A DNA stretch of 64,000 nt from Acidobacteriota bacterium (GTDB taxonomy: Bacteria > Acidobacteriota > Terriglobia > Acidiferrales > UBA7541), in NCBI GenBank assembly GCA_013289695.1, contig JABCZK010000006.1:1-64000 (forward strand). The letters are read 5' to 3'. Shown here one piece after another: positions 25,971-35,007 of the stretch (position 1 is its first letter; every line of letters starts with the position of its first letter). A program made the position numbers and the translations under genes. The notes beneath the pieces are model-generated. The model made no database searches and was not told where the DNA came from. It saw only the letters and a list, made by a program, of their open reading frames with translations.

Positions 25971-26918
25971 TTACGAACTGGCGCGAAGAACACCGAAAGC
26001 AACCATTCCCAGGCTTGCCGCGATCACCAGCGCGGTAGCCCAGCCGAGCAGGTTCGCGCGTTTCCATTCTTCAGGTGACGACGGCGTGCGATCCACCATG
26101 ATTTTCCCCAGCGCGAAGCCGCTGGCGAAACCCCCGATGTGAGCGAGATTGTCAATGTTTCCGAACAAGCCGATCGGCAAAATCGCGATCACTAGAATGT
26201 AAATCAAGAGGCGCACGACCTGGGCTCGCAGCATTTGGTGACCGATGCTGCGGCTGCCTGCGGTCACTGCAATAATAACGCCGCACAGTCCGAGGATTGC
26301 CCCGGAACCACCAATGGCGAAGTGCCCAAACAGGCTGCTCAGCACGTAGCCACCAACGCCCGTCGCCACATAAATGAACAAATATCTTGCGGAGCCATAC
26401 ATCTCTTCGACTTGCGGGCCAAAATCCATAAGCACCCACATGTTGAATGCAATATGCAGCAGGCTGCCGTGGAGAAACACGGCCATCACCAAGCGCCAAG
26501 GTTGCTGTAGGTTGTAGGGCAATGGCAAAGACGCACCGAATTCCTGCAGCACTTTGCCGCTGATTGCGCCAAGACTCATGAGCGCTGAAAATCCGCCGCC
26601 CGCCGGCGCCTGAAACCCCGTGGTTCGAATCGTGGCTAGCAGGCTCACGCCATAAAGCAGGCAGCTCAAGGTTAAAATTCCGTAAGTTGCCGGCGACGTC
26701 GTGGGCAGCAGACGCCCGAGGGAGCGGCTGGCCGCGGCCATCCCAAACGTCAAGCTCGCGCCACATTGATGGCATTTCGTTGCAGTAGCGCCAACGAGCG
26801 TGCCGCAGGCGGGGCAGAGCTTAGGGCGCGGGTTTTCTTTTGCGCCGCCGCCGATGAGACCGCTCATCTGTTCTTTAAATCGATCCAGCTTCCAACGCAG
26901 ACGCGGCGAGATATCCAA
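25971..26918 (-). CDS. Rhomboid intramembrane serine protease with N-terminal zinc ribbon
   Basis: About 315 residues from a TTG at 26918 that has AAGGA six bases before it; an ATG at 26867 is the alternative. Residues about 34-54 form a zinc-ribbon-like motif (CPACG and CHQCG). The rhomboid domain has six or seven hydrophobic helices, with HGSLLHIAFNMWVL in the second, the catalytic Ser in GGSGAILGLCG and the catalytic His in AHIGGFASGFALG. It cleaves membrane proteins within the bilayer; its substrate is unknown. It is divergent from rlpA. Confidence 0.88.
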   Translation of the reverse strand: MDISPRLRWKLDRFKEQMSGLIGGGAKENPRPKLCPACGTLVGATATKCHQCGASLTFGMAAASRSLGRLLPTTSPATYGILTLSCLLYGVSLLATIRTTGFQAPAGGGFSALMSLGAISGKVLQEFGASLPLPYNLQQPWRLVMAVFLHGSLLHIAFNMWVLMDFGPQVEEMYGSARYLFIYVATGVGGYVLSSLFGHFAIGGSGAILGLCGVIIAVTAGSRSIGHQMLRAQVVRLLIYILVIAILPIGLFGNIDNLAHIGGFASGFALGKIMVDRTPSSPEEWKRANLLGWATALVIAASLGMVAFGVLRASS

Positions 26919-27035
26919 TAGGGTTCCTTGCGAGAGTGTGAGTGCGTTCCTATAATACAGAAATGCGAGAAAACCTGTGAATCGGGAAACCGCGTGAGGC
27001 CAGCGAACCGGCTGCAGAAATTCCCCACACAATTC

Positions 27036-27821
27036 ATGCACGGCTTGCGCGGCGAACGCTTGGGTTTCGCGCGGCTCACGCTAACAATATTCTTCGCGTT
27101 TGCCGGCGTTGCGGGTTGCGCAAGACACAACGTAGCCACGCGTCCGCCAGCGAGCACGCCCACGTCGCAACCGCCTGGTTCACAGCCCGCTCCGGCCCCA
27201 CAGCCGGGCCAGCCGGGTGCGTCGCGTCCCTCCGGACCTCCGCCCGCAATCGAGCGCCAGCCAGCGGTGCCGGGCGCGTATATCGAGGAAGGCGTCGCGT
27301 CGTGGTATGGCTTGCCGTTTAACGGGCGCCGCACGTCCAACGGTGAAATTTACGACATGCACGAATTCACCGCGGCGCACCGCACGCTGCCTTTCGATTG
27401 CGTGGTGCGCGTCACCAACCTGAACAACGGCAAACACACCGAAGTGCGCATCAACGATCGCGGCCCGTTCGTGGCCAATCGCGTGATTGACCTGTCGCTC
27501 TCAGCGGCGCAAGCAATCGAGATGGTGGGAACTGGAACGGCGAACGTGCGGCTGGAAATTCTTTCGGGACCGAATCCGAATGTAGGGTACTTCGCGGTAC
27601 AGGTGGGCGCGTTCAAAGTGCAGGAAAATGCCGAGCGGCTGAAAGCGCAGATGGAAGAAACGTATCCGCCGGTGAGCATCGCTACGTACGATACGCCGAA
27701 CGGCACGTTTTATCGCGTGCGCATTGGCCGATTGCCGAGTGAAGACGCGGCGCAAAAGCTGGCGGACAAGTTGCACAACGCCGAGCAGATCATGACGTTT
27801 GTGGTGCGCTTGGACGATTAA
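27036..27821 (+). CDS. rlpA: RlpA family lipoprotein with SPOR domain
   Basis: 261 residues from the ATG at 27036. The signal peptide ends at the lipobox GVAGC (Cys28), which predicts an outer-membrane lipoprotein. A Pro/Ala-rich linker is followed by the double-psi beta-barrel domain of septal lytic transglycosylases (VASWYGLPFNGRRTSNGEIYD, VRINDRGPF, catalytic Asp in NDRGP), then a C-terminal SPOR domain (YFAVQVGAFKVQENAERL to IMTFVVRLDD) that binds stripped peptidoglycan at division sites. RlpA proteins cut glycan strands lacking stem peptides. No strong ribosome-binding sequence is seen, so an upstream start remains possible. Confidence 0.9.
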   Translation: MHGLRGERLGFARLTLTIFFAFAGVAGCARHNVATRPPASTPTSQPPGSQPAPAPQPGQPGASRPSGPPPAIERQPAVPGAYIEEGVASWYGLPFNGRRTSNGEIYDMHEFTAAHRTLPFDCVVRVTNLNNGKHTEVRINDRGPFVANRVIDLSLSAAQAIEMVGTGTANVRLEILSGPNPNVGYFAVQVGAFKVQENAERLKAQMEETYPPVSIATYDTPNGTFYRVRIGRLPSEDAAQKLADKLHNAEQIMTFVVRLDD

Positions 27822-27845
27822 GCCTTTTCGTAGCGCGCGCCGCTT

Positions 27846-30233
27846 CTACTTGTGCTTCATTGCGTAAACGCCGTCCCATCCAATCGGCGGCTCTTCCGCG
27901 ATGAATTCCTCGCAGCGCGCGAGGAACACGCGCGAAGGGCCATCATCCGGCCAGCGCTGCAGGATCGCCGCCCAGGCGGACCTCGCAGCGCGCCAATCGC
28001 GGAGCCTGAACTCTTTTCGTGCGGCGCCAAATAGAGCAACCAGCTCCTCGCCGCTCTTTTCTTTTGCGCGCGGCCCCAGGATTTCGTAAATGGTCACAGG
28101 CTGCAGCTTGCCTTTCACGCGGATGAAATCAATCTCGCGAAACAGAAATTGATCATCGCGAAGTTCGCGTCGGGTGAATTCGCTGATCAATATTTGCGTG
28201 CCGTATTCCTTATTTAAGCCTTCGAGCCGTGCAGCGAGATTTACGGCGTCACCCAAGGCCGTATATCCGTAACGCAAAGACGAGCCCATGTTGCCGACCG
28301 AAGCGATGCCGGTATTGATTCCGATGCCTATGTCCAGCACCGGGCTCCCCTGCGCGCGCCACTGCACTTGCAATTCCGACAGCCGCGCGAGCATGCTGAC
28401 CGCGCTCAGGCAGCAGCGTTCGGTGTGATTGGGCTCGTCGAACGGAGCGCCCCAGATCGCCATCACCGCGTCGCCGATATATTTATCGAGCGTGCCCTGG
28501 TGGCGAAAAATGATGCGAGTCATTTCCGTCAGGTAGCCGTTGAGCAGGTCGGCGAGCGTTTGCGCGTCGAGGGTTTCGGAGATGGTGGTGAAGCCGCGAA
28601 TGTCGCTGAAGAGCACGCTCACTTCCGTCTTGCGCGGTTTCACGCGCTCGGGATCGCTGAGCAAGCGGCGAATCACTTCCGGGCTGACGTATTGCTGAAA
28701 CGCGCCGCGCACTTTGCGTTTTTCCTGCTCCTCGATGAGCACGCGGTAGAGCGCCACCAGGCTGACGTTGGGGATCAGCACGAACACGGCCGGAATGATG
28801 AAGTTCAGCCACCAACCATGAAGGAAGGCCCAGTACACAATTCCGGCGAACGGAAAGATGAACGCGAGGCCCAAAATCATCCAGCGCGGTCGCACCATTG
28901 CCAGCCAAATTCCCAGCGGAATGCCAAATAACAGAATAAATCCCACGTCGGTGAGCGCTTGCAGGCCCCGGCGCACAATGAACTTCTGGTTCAAAATGTT
29001 GTCAATCACATTGGCATGGATCTCCGTGCCGGGAAAATCAATGCCGCCAAATGGTGTGGCGCGTAAATCGCCGATTCCTGTGGCGGAGGCGCCGACCAGC
29101 ACGATCTTGTCTTTAAACGTGCCCGGAGGAAATTTCTTCAGCGCGGCATTGGCGAAGGAAACGTAAGGATAAGTGCGCGCCGGGCCGTGGAAATTCACCA
29201 GCAGGCGGCTGATGTCGTCGGTACGCACGAACAGTTGCTTCCCGAATTCCACGCCGACGATTCCGCTGCCGCCGTAGGTCAGCGCCACTTCTTCGTCCGT
29301 GAGCCCGAGATAGAGGCGCACCGCCTGCACTTCCAGTGCGGCGTAAAAATCCCAAGTGGCGCGATCCGGATCGCGGCCGTAAGGAATCGCCAGGGGCAAA
29401 TGGCGAACTACGGAGTCGGCGTCCAGAAAAACGTTAAAGAAGCCCACACCTTTTTTTGCAACGACCGCTTCGGTAAAAATTGCGGCATTCGCTTCAGCGC
29501 CGCGCGGCAGATAATTCGAATCCTCGTACAGCTGGATCACTTTGACGCGGTCGGTTTCACCTTTGGCGGAGGGCAGAGGCCGCACCTGCGGAAAAGGAAA
29601 ATAAGCGATCTGGTTGGCGTATTCGTCGAGCGATTGGGTGGAAACTCCCGCGAGATCCGCTTTCGTGTAAAGAAAATAACTTCCCAGGACGACGTTTCCA
29701 AAACGCTGGATGGCTTCGGCCACTTGCTGGTCGTAGTTGTATTGCTTTTCCTTATTTTCGATCGTCGCAAGCACCGCGGAGCTGACGGCGCGGCCTTTTT
29801 TTTGCTGCGCCGCCAGAACGCCGGAAAGATCCTGCAGCGGCAGGACCGTTTCGTCGGGCTTGCTGAAAGTTATATCGAAAGCGACAACGCGCGCGCCGTC
29901 TTCGCGCAGCGCGTCCAGCAAGTGCGCGAAATGAATACGCGGAAATGGCCAGCGGCCCAGCTGTTCCTGCGATTCCTGGTCCACGTCCACGATTATGATC
30001 CGCGGATCGGTGCGCATGCGGCCGCGGAACTGGTAGCGTGTGTCCAGCGTGGATAATTCCATGCGATAAACAAAGTCGGAAACCGGCATGCGCCGTTCGC
30101 CCAGAAAGGTGATGTAGTAAGTGGCCAGCGCGAACAGCGTGACCAGCAAGCTGATCGCGAAAGAGCCTCGGTGGGCCCACCATTCGCGAAGCAATTCCGC
30201 GGTGCGGTTGATTATGGTTCTGGGTTGGGCCAT
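27846..30233 (-). CDS. CHASE2 sensor adenylate/guanylate cyclase
   Basis: 795 residues from the ATG at 30233. One N-terminal membrane helix (SFAISLLVTLFALATYYITFL) is followed by a large extracytoplasmic CHASE2 domain (about residues 45-390; RIIIVDVDQESQEQLGRWPF at its start), three further membrane helices (about 405-500), and a class III cyclase domain (about 545-730). The cyclase has the metal Asp in LFSDIRGFTT, the second metal Asp in KYIGDAVMAIWGAP and the purine-specifying Lys and Asp (LDKY, ALGDAVN) that favour ATP and hence cyclic AMP. A short C-terminal region has helical repeats. It would turn an outside signal into cyclic nucleotide. Divergent from the HD-GYP gene. Confidence 0.9.
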   Translation of the reverse strand: MAQPRTIINRTAELLREWWAHRGSFAISLLVTLFALATYYITFLGERRMPVSDFVYRMELSTLDTRYQFRGRMRTDPRIIIVDVDQESQEQLGRWPFPRIHFAHLLDALREDGARVVAFDITFSKPDETVLPLQDLSGVLAAQQKKGRAVSSAVLATIENKEKQYNYDQQVAEAIQRFGNVVLGSYFLYTKADLAGVSTQSLDEYANQIAYFPFPQVRPLPSAKGETDRVKVIQLYEDSNYLPRGAEANAAIFTEAVVAKKGVGFFNVFLDADSVVRHLPLAIPYGRDPDRATWDFYAALEVQAVRLYLGLTDEEVALTYGGSGIVGVEFGKQLFVRTDDISRLLVNFHGPARTYPYVSFANAALKKFPPGTFKDKIVLVGASATGIGDLRATPFGGIDFPGTEIHANVIDNILNQKFIVRRGLQALTDVGFILLFGIPLGIWLAMVRPRWMILGLAFIFPFAGIVYWAFLHGWWLNFIIPAVFVLIPNVSLVALYRVLIEEQEKRKVRGAFQQYVSPEVIRRLLSDPERVKPRKTEVSVLFSDIRGFTTISETLDAQTLADLLNGYLTEMTRIIFRHQGTLDKYIGDAVMAIWGAPFDEPNHTERCCLSAVSMLARLSELQVQWRAQGSPVLDIGIGINTGIASVGNMGSSLRYGYTALGDAVNLAARLEGLNKEYGTQILISEFTRRELRDDQFLFREIDFIRVKGKLQPVTIYEILGPRAKEKSGEELVALFGAARKEFRLRDWRAARSAWAAILQRWPDDGPSRVFLARCEEFIAEEPPIGWDGVYAMKHK

Positions 30234-30448
30234 ATTTGCCGCGAATGCAGTGTGCCGCGCTTCGCGGGATGGAAATTGAAATCCGCGCAAGGCTAACAAA
30301 CGCCTGCGTCCGATTCAAGGCGCGAAGCTAGCGGAGGTGCCGCAGGCACGACGCCTGCCCCGCCAGACCAAAAAGGATATAGAATCGGCTGGCTGTGGCA
30401 CTCTGATAGGTTCCGATATACTGGGCGCCGGCGCGGGCGCAAGAACAT

Positions 30449-32437
30449 ATGGACGAAAAGAGGGAAATTTGGTTCATGGAAGGCTCGCTGGCGGAGAAAC
30501 TCGTTGCGCCATTGCGCCAGAGCTATGATTTGCGCAGCCTCACCGCGAACAAGCAGAGCGATTCGAGCCGAAGACGCGAGCAGGAACGTGCGGCGAATTA
30601 CGGCGTAGTGCTAGCCGATATGCGCGATGGCGCGCCCGTGCTGCCCGCTTCCTGGAATGGTTCCGGCAGCAATTACCGCGTGATCGGCGTGTTGCCCGCG
30701 GCCGGCTTGGGCTCCGGGAAGACATCGGAATCACACGGCACCAGGGCCGCGGTGTCCGTTTTCGCATTCGTTTCTTCCAGCGCTTCCGCCGAGGAATTGG
30801 AAAAGACGCTGGGCATTGCGTTCGAGAATCTCGAGTTGATAGCGCGCGAACGCGCCGCGCGCGAAGAACTGGAAAGCGCCGAACGCGAGCGCGAGCAGCT
30901 GAATGAAATCGGAATCGCACTATCCTCGCAACGCGACGTTCGCGGGTTGCTCAACCTGATTCTCGCCAAGGCCCGGGAAATCACGCGCGCGGATGCCGGC
31001 TCGCTCTATCTGATTGAGGATGAAATCGAGGGCCGCCGGGATTTGCGATTCGTGTTGACGCAAAACGACAGCCTGGTATTTCCGTTCAAGGAATTTGCGC
31101 TGCCACTGACGGAAGATTCCATGGCGGGCTACACCGCCCTACGCGGCGAAGTAGTGAATTTCGCGGACGCGTATCACATCCCGCCGGAAATGCCGTTTCA
31201 CTTCAACGATAACTACGATCGCGAATCGGGTTACCGCACGAAATCGTTGCTGACCTTGCCGATGCGGAACGCCAAAGGCGAAGTGCTGGGCGTGCTACAG
31301 CTGATCAATGCGAAAAGCGATCCGGCGGCGCGTTTGCGCAACGAAGCGGACGTGGCGCAACACGTGCAGCCGTTCCACAAACGTTCCGTGCGGCTGGCGT
31401 TGTCGCTCGCTTCGCAAGCTGCGGTGGCCTACGAAAACCGCAAGCTTTACAACGATATTCAATCGTTGTTCGAAGGCTTCGTGAAAGCCGCTGTGACCGC
31501 GATCGAGCAACGCGACCCCACCACGTCCGGACATTCGCTGCGCGTGGCCGCTTACACCCAGGGCCTGGCTGAAGTTGTGGACCATGTTTCCACCGGCCCA
31601 TACAGCGGCAGCCATTTCGATCACGGGCAGATGAAGGAAATTCGTTACGCCGCACTGCTGCACGATTTCGGGAAAGTAGGAGTGCGCGAAGAAGTGCTGG
31701 TGAAGGCGAAAAAATTGTACCCGTTGCAGATGGAACTGGTGAAGCAGCGCTTCGACTACATCCGCAAGGAAGTGGAAGTGGGCATGGTGCGCCGCAAGCT
31801 GCAGATGTTTCTGGAACGCGACCGCGGCGACGCGCTTTCTGAAATCGCGCGGCTCAGCGAAGATTTCGAGCAGCGCCTCGAGCGCATTCGGGATTATCTG
31901 CAGTTCATCCTGGAAGCGAACGAGCCCACGCTGCTGGAGCAAGGACAATTCCGGAAGCTAAACGAAATCGCGCACCAGTTTTTCGTGGACAGCAAGGGCA
32001 GCGAGTTGCCGTACATCAATGCCGATGAATTGCGGCTGCTCTCGATACTCAAAGGAAGCCTCGACGCCTCTGAGCGCCAGCAGATCGAATCGCACGTCGT
32101 GAACACGTTTAATTTTCTCAGCCAGATTCCGTGGACGAAAGAACTGCGCGGCGTGCCGGAAATCGCGCGCGCGCATCACGAAAAACTGAACGGCCTCGGC
32201 TATCCCTACAAACTGCACGGCGATCAGATTCCGCTGCCTACCAAAATGATGACGATCTGCGACATTTTCGACGCGTTGACGGCTTCCGACCGGCCCTACA
32301 AACGCGCGGTTCCCGCCGAGCGCGCCCTGAGTATCCTGGACGAATGCGTGCGGGCCAACGAAATTGACTCCGAGCTTTACCGGCTGTTCCGCGAATCCAA
32401 GGTGTACGAACGCGTGTTACCTGTGCCGCCTAAATAA
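30449..32437 (+). CDS. GAF and HD-GYP domain protein (predicted c-di-GMP phosphodiesterase, variant)
   Basis: 662 residues. A poorly conserved N-terminal module (about 1-130) and a coiled coil lead into a GAF domain (about 145-330; LNLILAKAREITRADAGSLYLI). The HD-GYP domain follows: HD in ALLHDFGKVGV (about residue 405), the later metal His in QQIESHV, and HHEKLNGLGYP (about 575). Between the HD motif and QQIESHV lies an insertion of roughly 100 helical residues absent from typical HD-GYP proteins. The family hydrolyses cyclic di-GMP. The stop overlaps the next start (TAATG), so the exported protein downstream is translationally coupled. Divergent from the CHASE2 cyclase. Confidence 0.88.
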   Translation: MDEKREIWFMEGSLAEKLVAPLRQSYDLRSLTANKQSDSSRRREQERAANYGVVLADMRDGAPVLPASWNGSGSNYRVIGVLPAAGLGSGKTSESHGTRAAVSVFAFVSSSASAEELEKTLGIAFENLELIARERAAREELESAEREREQLNEIGIALSSQRDVRGLLNLILAKAREITRADAGSLYLIEDEIEGRRDLRFVLTQNDSLVFPFKEFALPLTEDSMAGYTALRGEVVNFADAYHIPPEMPFHFNDNYDRESGYRTKSLLTLPMRNAKGEVLGVLQLINAKSDPAARLRNEADVAQHVQPFHKRSVRLALSLASQAAVAYENRKLYNDIQSLFEGFVKAAVTAIEQRDPTTSGHSLRVAAYTQGLAEVVDHVSTGPYSGSHFDHGQMKEIRYAALLHDFGKVGVREEVLVKAKKLYPLQMELVKQRFDYIRKEVEVGMVRRKLQMFLERDRGDALSEIARLSEDFEQRLERIRDYLQFILEANEPTLLEQGQFRKLNEIAHQFFVDSKGSELPYINADELRLLSILKGSLDASERQQIESHVVNTFNFLSQIPWTKELRGVPEIARAHHEKLNGLGYPYKLHGDQIPLPTKMMTICDIFDALTASDRPYKRAVPAERALSILDECVRANEIDSELYRLFRESKVYERVLPVPPK

Positions 32438-33549
32438 TGCGCCAAATCCGATTTCTCTCCGGGCTATGGGTCACAAATTCGGCGAAGGCGTGGGCGCCTG
32501 CCCTAATATTGTGCGCGGTTTGCTCCGCATTGCTCGTGTGCGGCTGCTTGTTTTTGATTTGCGCACCGGCGGCGCAAGCACAATCCACAGCTGCAACCAC
32601 CTGGACGGTTACGGTTGTGCTGCCGGCGCGTTTGGTCGCGGGGCAACCGGCCACACTTGCGGTTCTCGGCGTGGACGGGCGGCTAGCGGATGGAATTACA
32701 GTGGACTTCGGAAAAGGCCAGCGCGTGAAGACGGACAAAACCGGGCGCGCATTTTTCACCGCTCCCACCGATGCGCCGGTTTTGATTGTCAGCGCCGCGG
32801 GAAATTCCGCCGCAGCGCTGATAGACGCGCCCGCGACGGCAGGGGGTGAGCCGACCCCAAGCGTCTCGCCCGTCGTTTCGCAAGTGGATCGGTTTTCAGT
32901 TTGCGGCGGTGGATTTCGCGGCGACGTGGACGCGAATCACGCGAGCATCAATGGCGACCGCTCGTTTGTGCTGGCGTCTTCGCCGGAATGCATTGTGGTG
33001 CTGGCGAGCCCGCGCGCGCTTCCCGGCCCGGCGAAATTATTGATCGAGACGCCGGTCGGGCAGTGGACCGCGACGACCACGCTGGCAAGCTTGCATTTTG
33101 ATCCTCCCTTGCCGCCGCTGGTGGCGGAAAAACGCAGCAAGCTCGCCTTGCACGTTCAGGGGACGGACCAGGCGTTGCGCGTGTGGGTGGAAAATCAGAC
33201 TCCCGGCGTGCTGCGGTTTTTGCGGGGCGACCGCCAGGAAGTGCTCACTTCGGGCGGGCCGCAAAATTCCGCGGAAATTGAAGTGCAGGCCATCGCCACG
33301 GGAGATTTTTCGTTTCACGGGCGAATTCTTGCAGCGCCGGATGCGGGCGTGGCCCGGCGATATCTCACCGCCGCGGAAGCCATCGCCCCCAAAGATCTGC
33401 AGCACGTGGTGAAGAACCTGGCGGAGCGGCTCACGCATCATCCGGGCGACACACAAAAAGTGTGGCACGACGCGGAAGCGATACTTTCCACCACGATGGC
33501 GGGGGATTTTCGCACGCTGATGGAATGCGCGGCTGCGGCGTTAGAGTAG
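32437..33549 (+). CDS. Exported protein of unknown function, coupled to the HD-GYP gene
   Basis: 370 residues. A long N-terminal signal (hydrophobic LILCAVCSALLVCGCLFLICAP, cleavage probably after APAAQA) predicts export. The rest is rich in Ala, Val and Thr, with beta-strand character and two Ig-like stretches (TVTVVLPARLVAGQPATLAVL and KLLIETPVGQW), and a helical C-terminus. No catalytic motif is recognised. The start shares one base with the preceding stop, so it is probably made together with the HD-GYP protein. It may be a surface or adhesion-like protein; this is inference. Confidence 0.8.
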   Translation: MRQIRFLSGLWVTNSAKAWAPALILCAVCSALLVCGCLFLICAPAAQAQSTAATTWTVTVVLPARLVAGQPATLAVLGVDGRLADGITVDFGKGQRVKTDKTGRAFFTAPTDAPVLIVSAAGNSAAALIDAPATAGGEPTPSVSPVVSQVDRFSVCGGGFRGDVDANHASINGDRSFVLASSPECIVVLASPRALPGPAKLLIETPVGQWTATTTLASLHFDPPLPPLVAEKRSKLALHVQGTDQALRVWVENQTPGVLRFLRGDRQEVLTSGGPQNSAEIEVQAIATGDFSFHGRILAAPDAGVARRYLTAAEAIAPKDLQHVVKNLAERLTHHPGDTQKVWHDAEAILSTTMAGDFRTLMECAAAALE

Positions 33550-33586
33550 GAATGTCCGAAAGGTTGTTCCCGCTGCGCCAGTCGAA

Positions 33587-33669
33587 GGCGAATTCAACCA
33601 CGCGCGCCTGAAAAGCAGGCGGCCCCCAGCAGGGCAAAGACGCCCAGCTAAAGTTGGCCGCTACGAAGT
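33587..33669. repeat. Intergenic palindromic repeat, copy C
   Basis: The same modular repeat as at 25827-25932 lies here between convergent genes. The hairpin CGCCTG-AAAAG-CAGGCG is at 33605-33621, and 33634-33664 is a diverged inverted copy of the 32-base unit at 6173-6204, differing at a few positions. Flanking words GAAGGCGAATTCAAC and AAGTCAAAAC also match copy B. Confidence 0.75.
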
Positions 33670-33736
33670 CAAAACCGGGCTGCTGCCGACTTCTTCCGCA
33701 AGCTGTGAAGCTGCATTTCGCGCTTGACGATGACCG

Positions 33737-34840
33737 CTAATCTTCGTTCGTGGCGCTCAGGACCTTCGAGGGCACTTGAGATTCGGGCAGCGCGCCCTGC
33801 GCCATTTGTTCCAGCGCATTGCGCGCGCGGCTCAGGCGGCTGTCAGCGTCTTCGTAACTCTGCTGCGCGTGGCGCAGATGCGTTCCGAGCCGGTCGTAGA
33901 CCTCGGCGAAAGCTTCGAATTGTTTTTTCAATCCTCCCATTCCAGCCAGCAAATGGCGCGTGTTCTCCTCGATCTTCTGCCCTTGCAGGCTGATGGCCAC
34001 GGCGCTCAAGCAGGCATAAAAAGTGTTCGGCGAAACTGGAAACACGCGTTTCGCGCGGCAATATTCGTCGATCTGGCCGTATTTTGAATCTTCGGTCATC
34101 AGCAGCTCGTAATACACGCCCTCCGACGGCACGAACATCAGCGCGTAATCGAAAGTGTGCTCATCCGGAAGAATGTATTTCTCGGCGATGGAATCAGCGT
34201 GTTTGCGAACGGCCAGCGAAAATTCCCGCCGCGCGGATTCGCCGGCGTCGAAGAGCCGGCGATACGCGTCCAGAGGAAATTTCGAGTCCACGGAAAGAAT
34301 GCGGTCGCCGCTGCGCACGATCGCGTCTACGATCGCGCCGGTGGAATCGAAGCGGTATTGCGTCTCGTAAGCGCTGCGCGGCAAGGCATCCTGCAGCAAT
34401 CGTTCCAGCACAACTTCGCCGAGCACGCCGCGCGTTTTCGCTCCTCCCAGAACATTTTGCAGGGTCTGCGCGGATTGGGACATTGCGTTTCCCGCCTGCT
34501 GTACTTCGGCGATCTGCATGCTGATTTTGCGGATGGTCTCGTTCGAGGATTGCAGTTGCTGCGCCATGGCGATTTGCGCATCGCTGGCGAGCTTCCCGGA
34601 GGATGCGACTCCGGTCTGTAATTCCTGCCGCACCTGGCCAAGCTGCGTGGTGACCGACTGCATCAAGTGATTGATCTGCGCGTTTACGGATTGGCCCTGG
34701 GTCGCCAGCGAATTCTGCATTTCCTGACGCACCGCGGAAAGTTGCGCGTCCGCACGCCGTGCCGCGGACCACACGATGGCCGCGACAACGCCGATGGCAA
34801 CCAAGCCCAGGATCAACCACACGATGGAGCTCATCAACAT
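33737..34840 (-). CDS. rmuC: DNA recombination protein RmuC homologue
   Basis: 367 residues. An N-terminal membrane helix (IVWLILGLVAIGVVAAIVW) is followed by a long coiled coil (about 30-130) and the RmuC nuclease-like core: GVLGEVVLERLLQDAL, VDAIVRSGDRILSVDSKFPLDAY, and YALMFVPSEGVYYELL. RmuC proteins limit DNA inversion and share the PD-(D/E)XK nuclease fold. The C-terminal part (KIEENTRHLLAGMGGLKKQFEAF) is the usual helical tail. Start at the first ATG; a second ATG two codons later is equally possible. Confidence 0.93.
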   Translation of the reverse strand: MLMSSIVWLILGLVAIGVVAAIVWSAARRADAQLSAVRQEMQNSLATQGQSVNAQINHLMQSVTTQLGQVRQELQTGVASSGKLASDAQIAMAQQLQSSNETIRKISMQIAEVQQAGNAMSQSAQTLQNVLGGAKTRGVLGEVVLERLLQDALPRSAYETQYRFDSTGAIVDAIVRSGDRILSVDSKFPLDAYRRLFDAGESARREFSLAVRKHADSIAEKYILPDEHTFDYALMFVPSEGVYYELLMTEDSKYGQIDEYCRAKRVFPVSPNTFYACLSAVAISLQGQKIEENTRHLLAGMGGLKKQFEAFAEVYDRLGTHLRHAQQSYEDADSRLSRARNALEQMAQGALPESQVPSKVLSATNED

Positions 34841-35007
34841 TGTTCCCGTCGAATCGCACGCTCCTGCGGAGCGCTTGCAATCACTTTAGCGCGAACGCGC
34901 GTGCAGCGCAAAATTTCGGGTGAACCGGGGATCGCGCAATCGCGCTGGGAGCGATCCAAAAGCTCGCGGGAAATGCGCCGCAAGCCAGGCAGATGCCCGC
35001 AGAGCGT

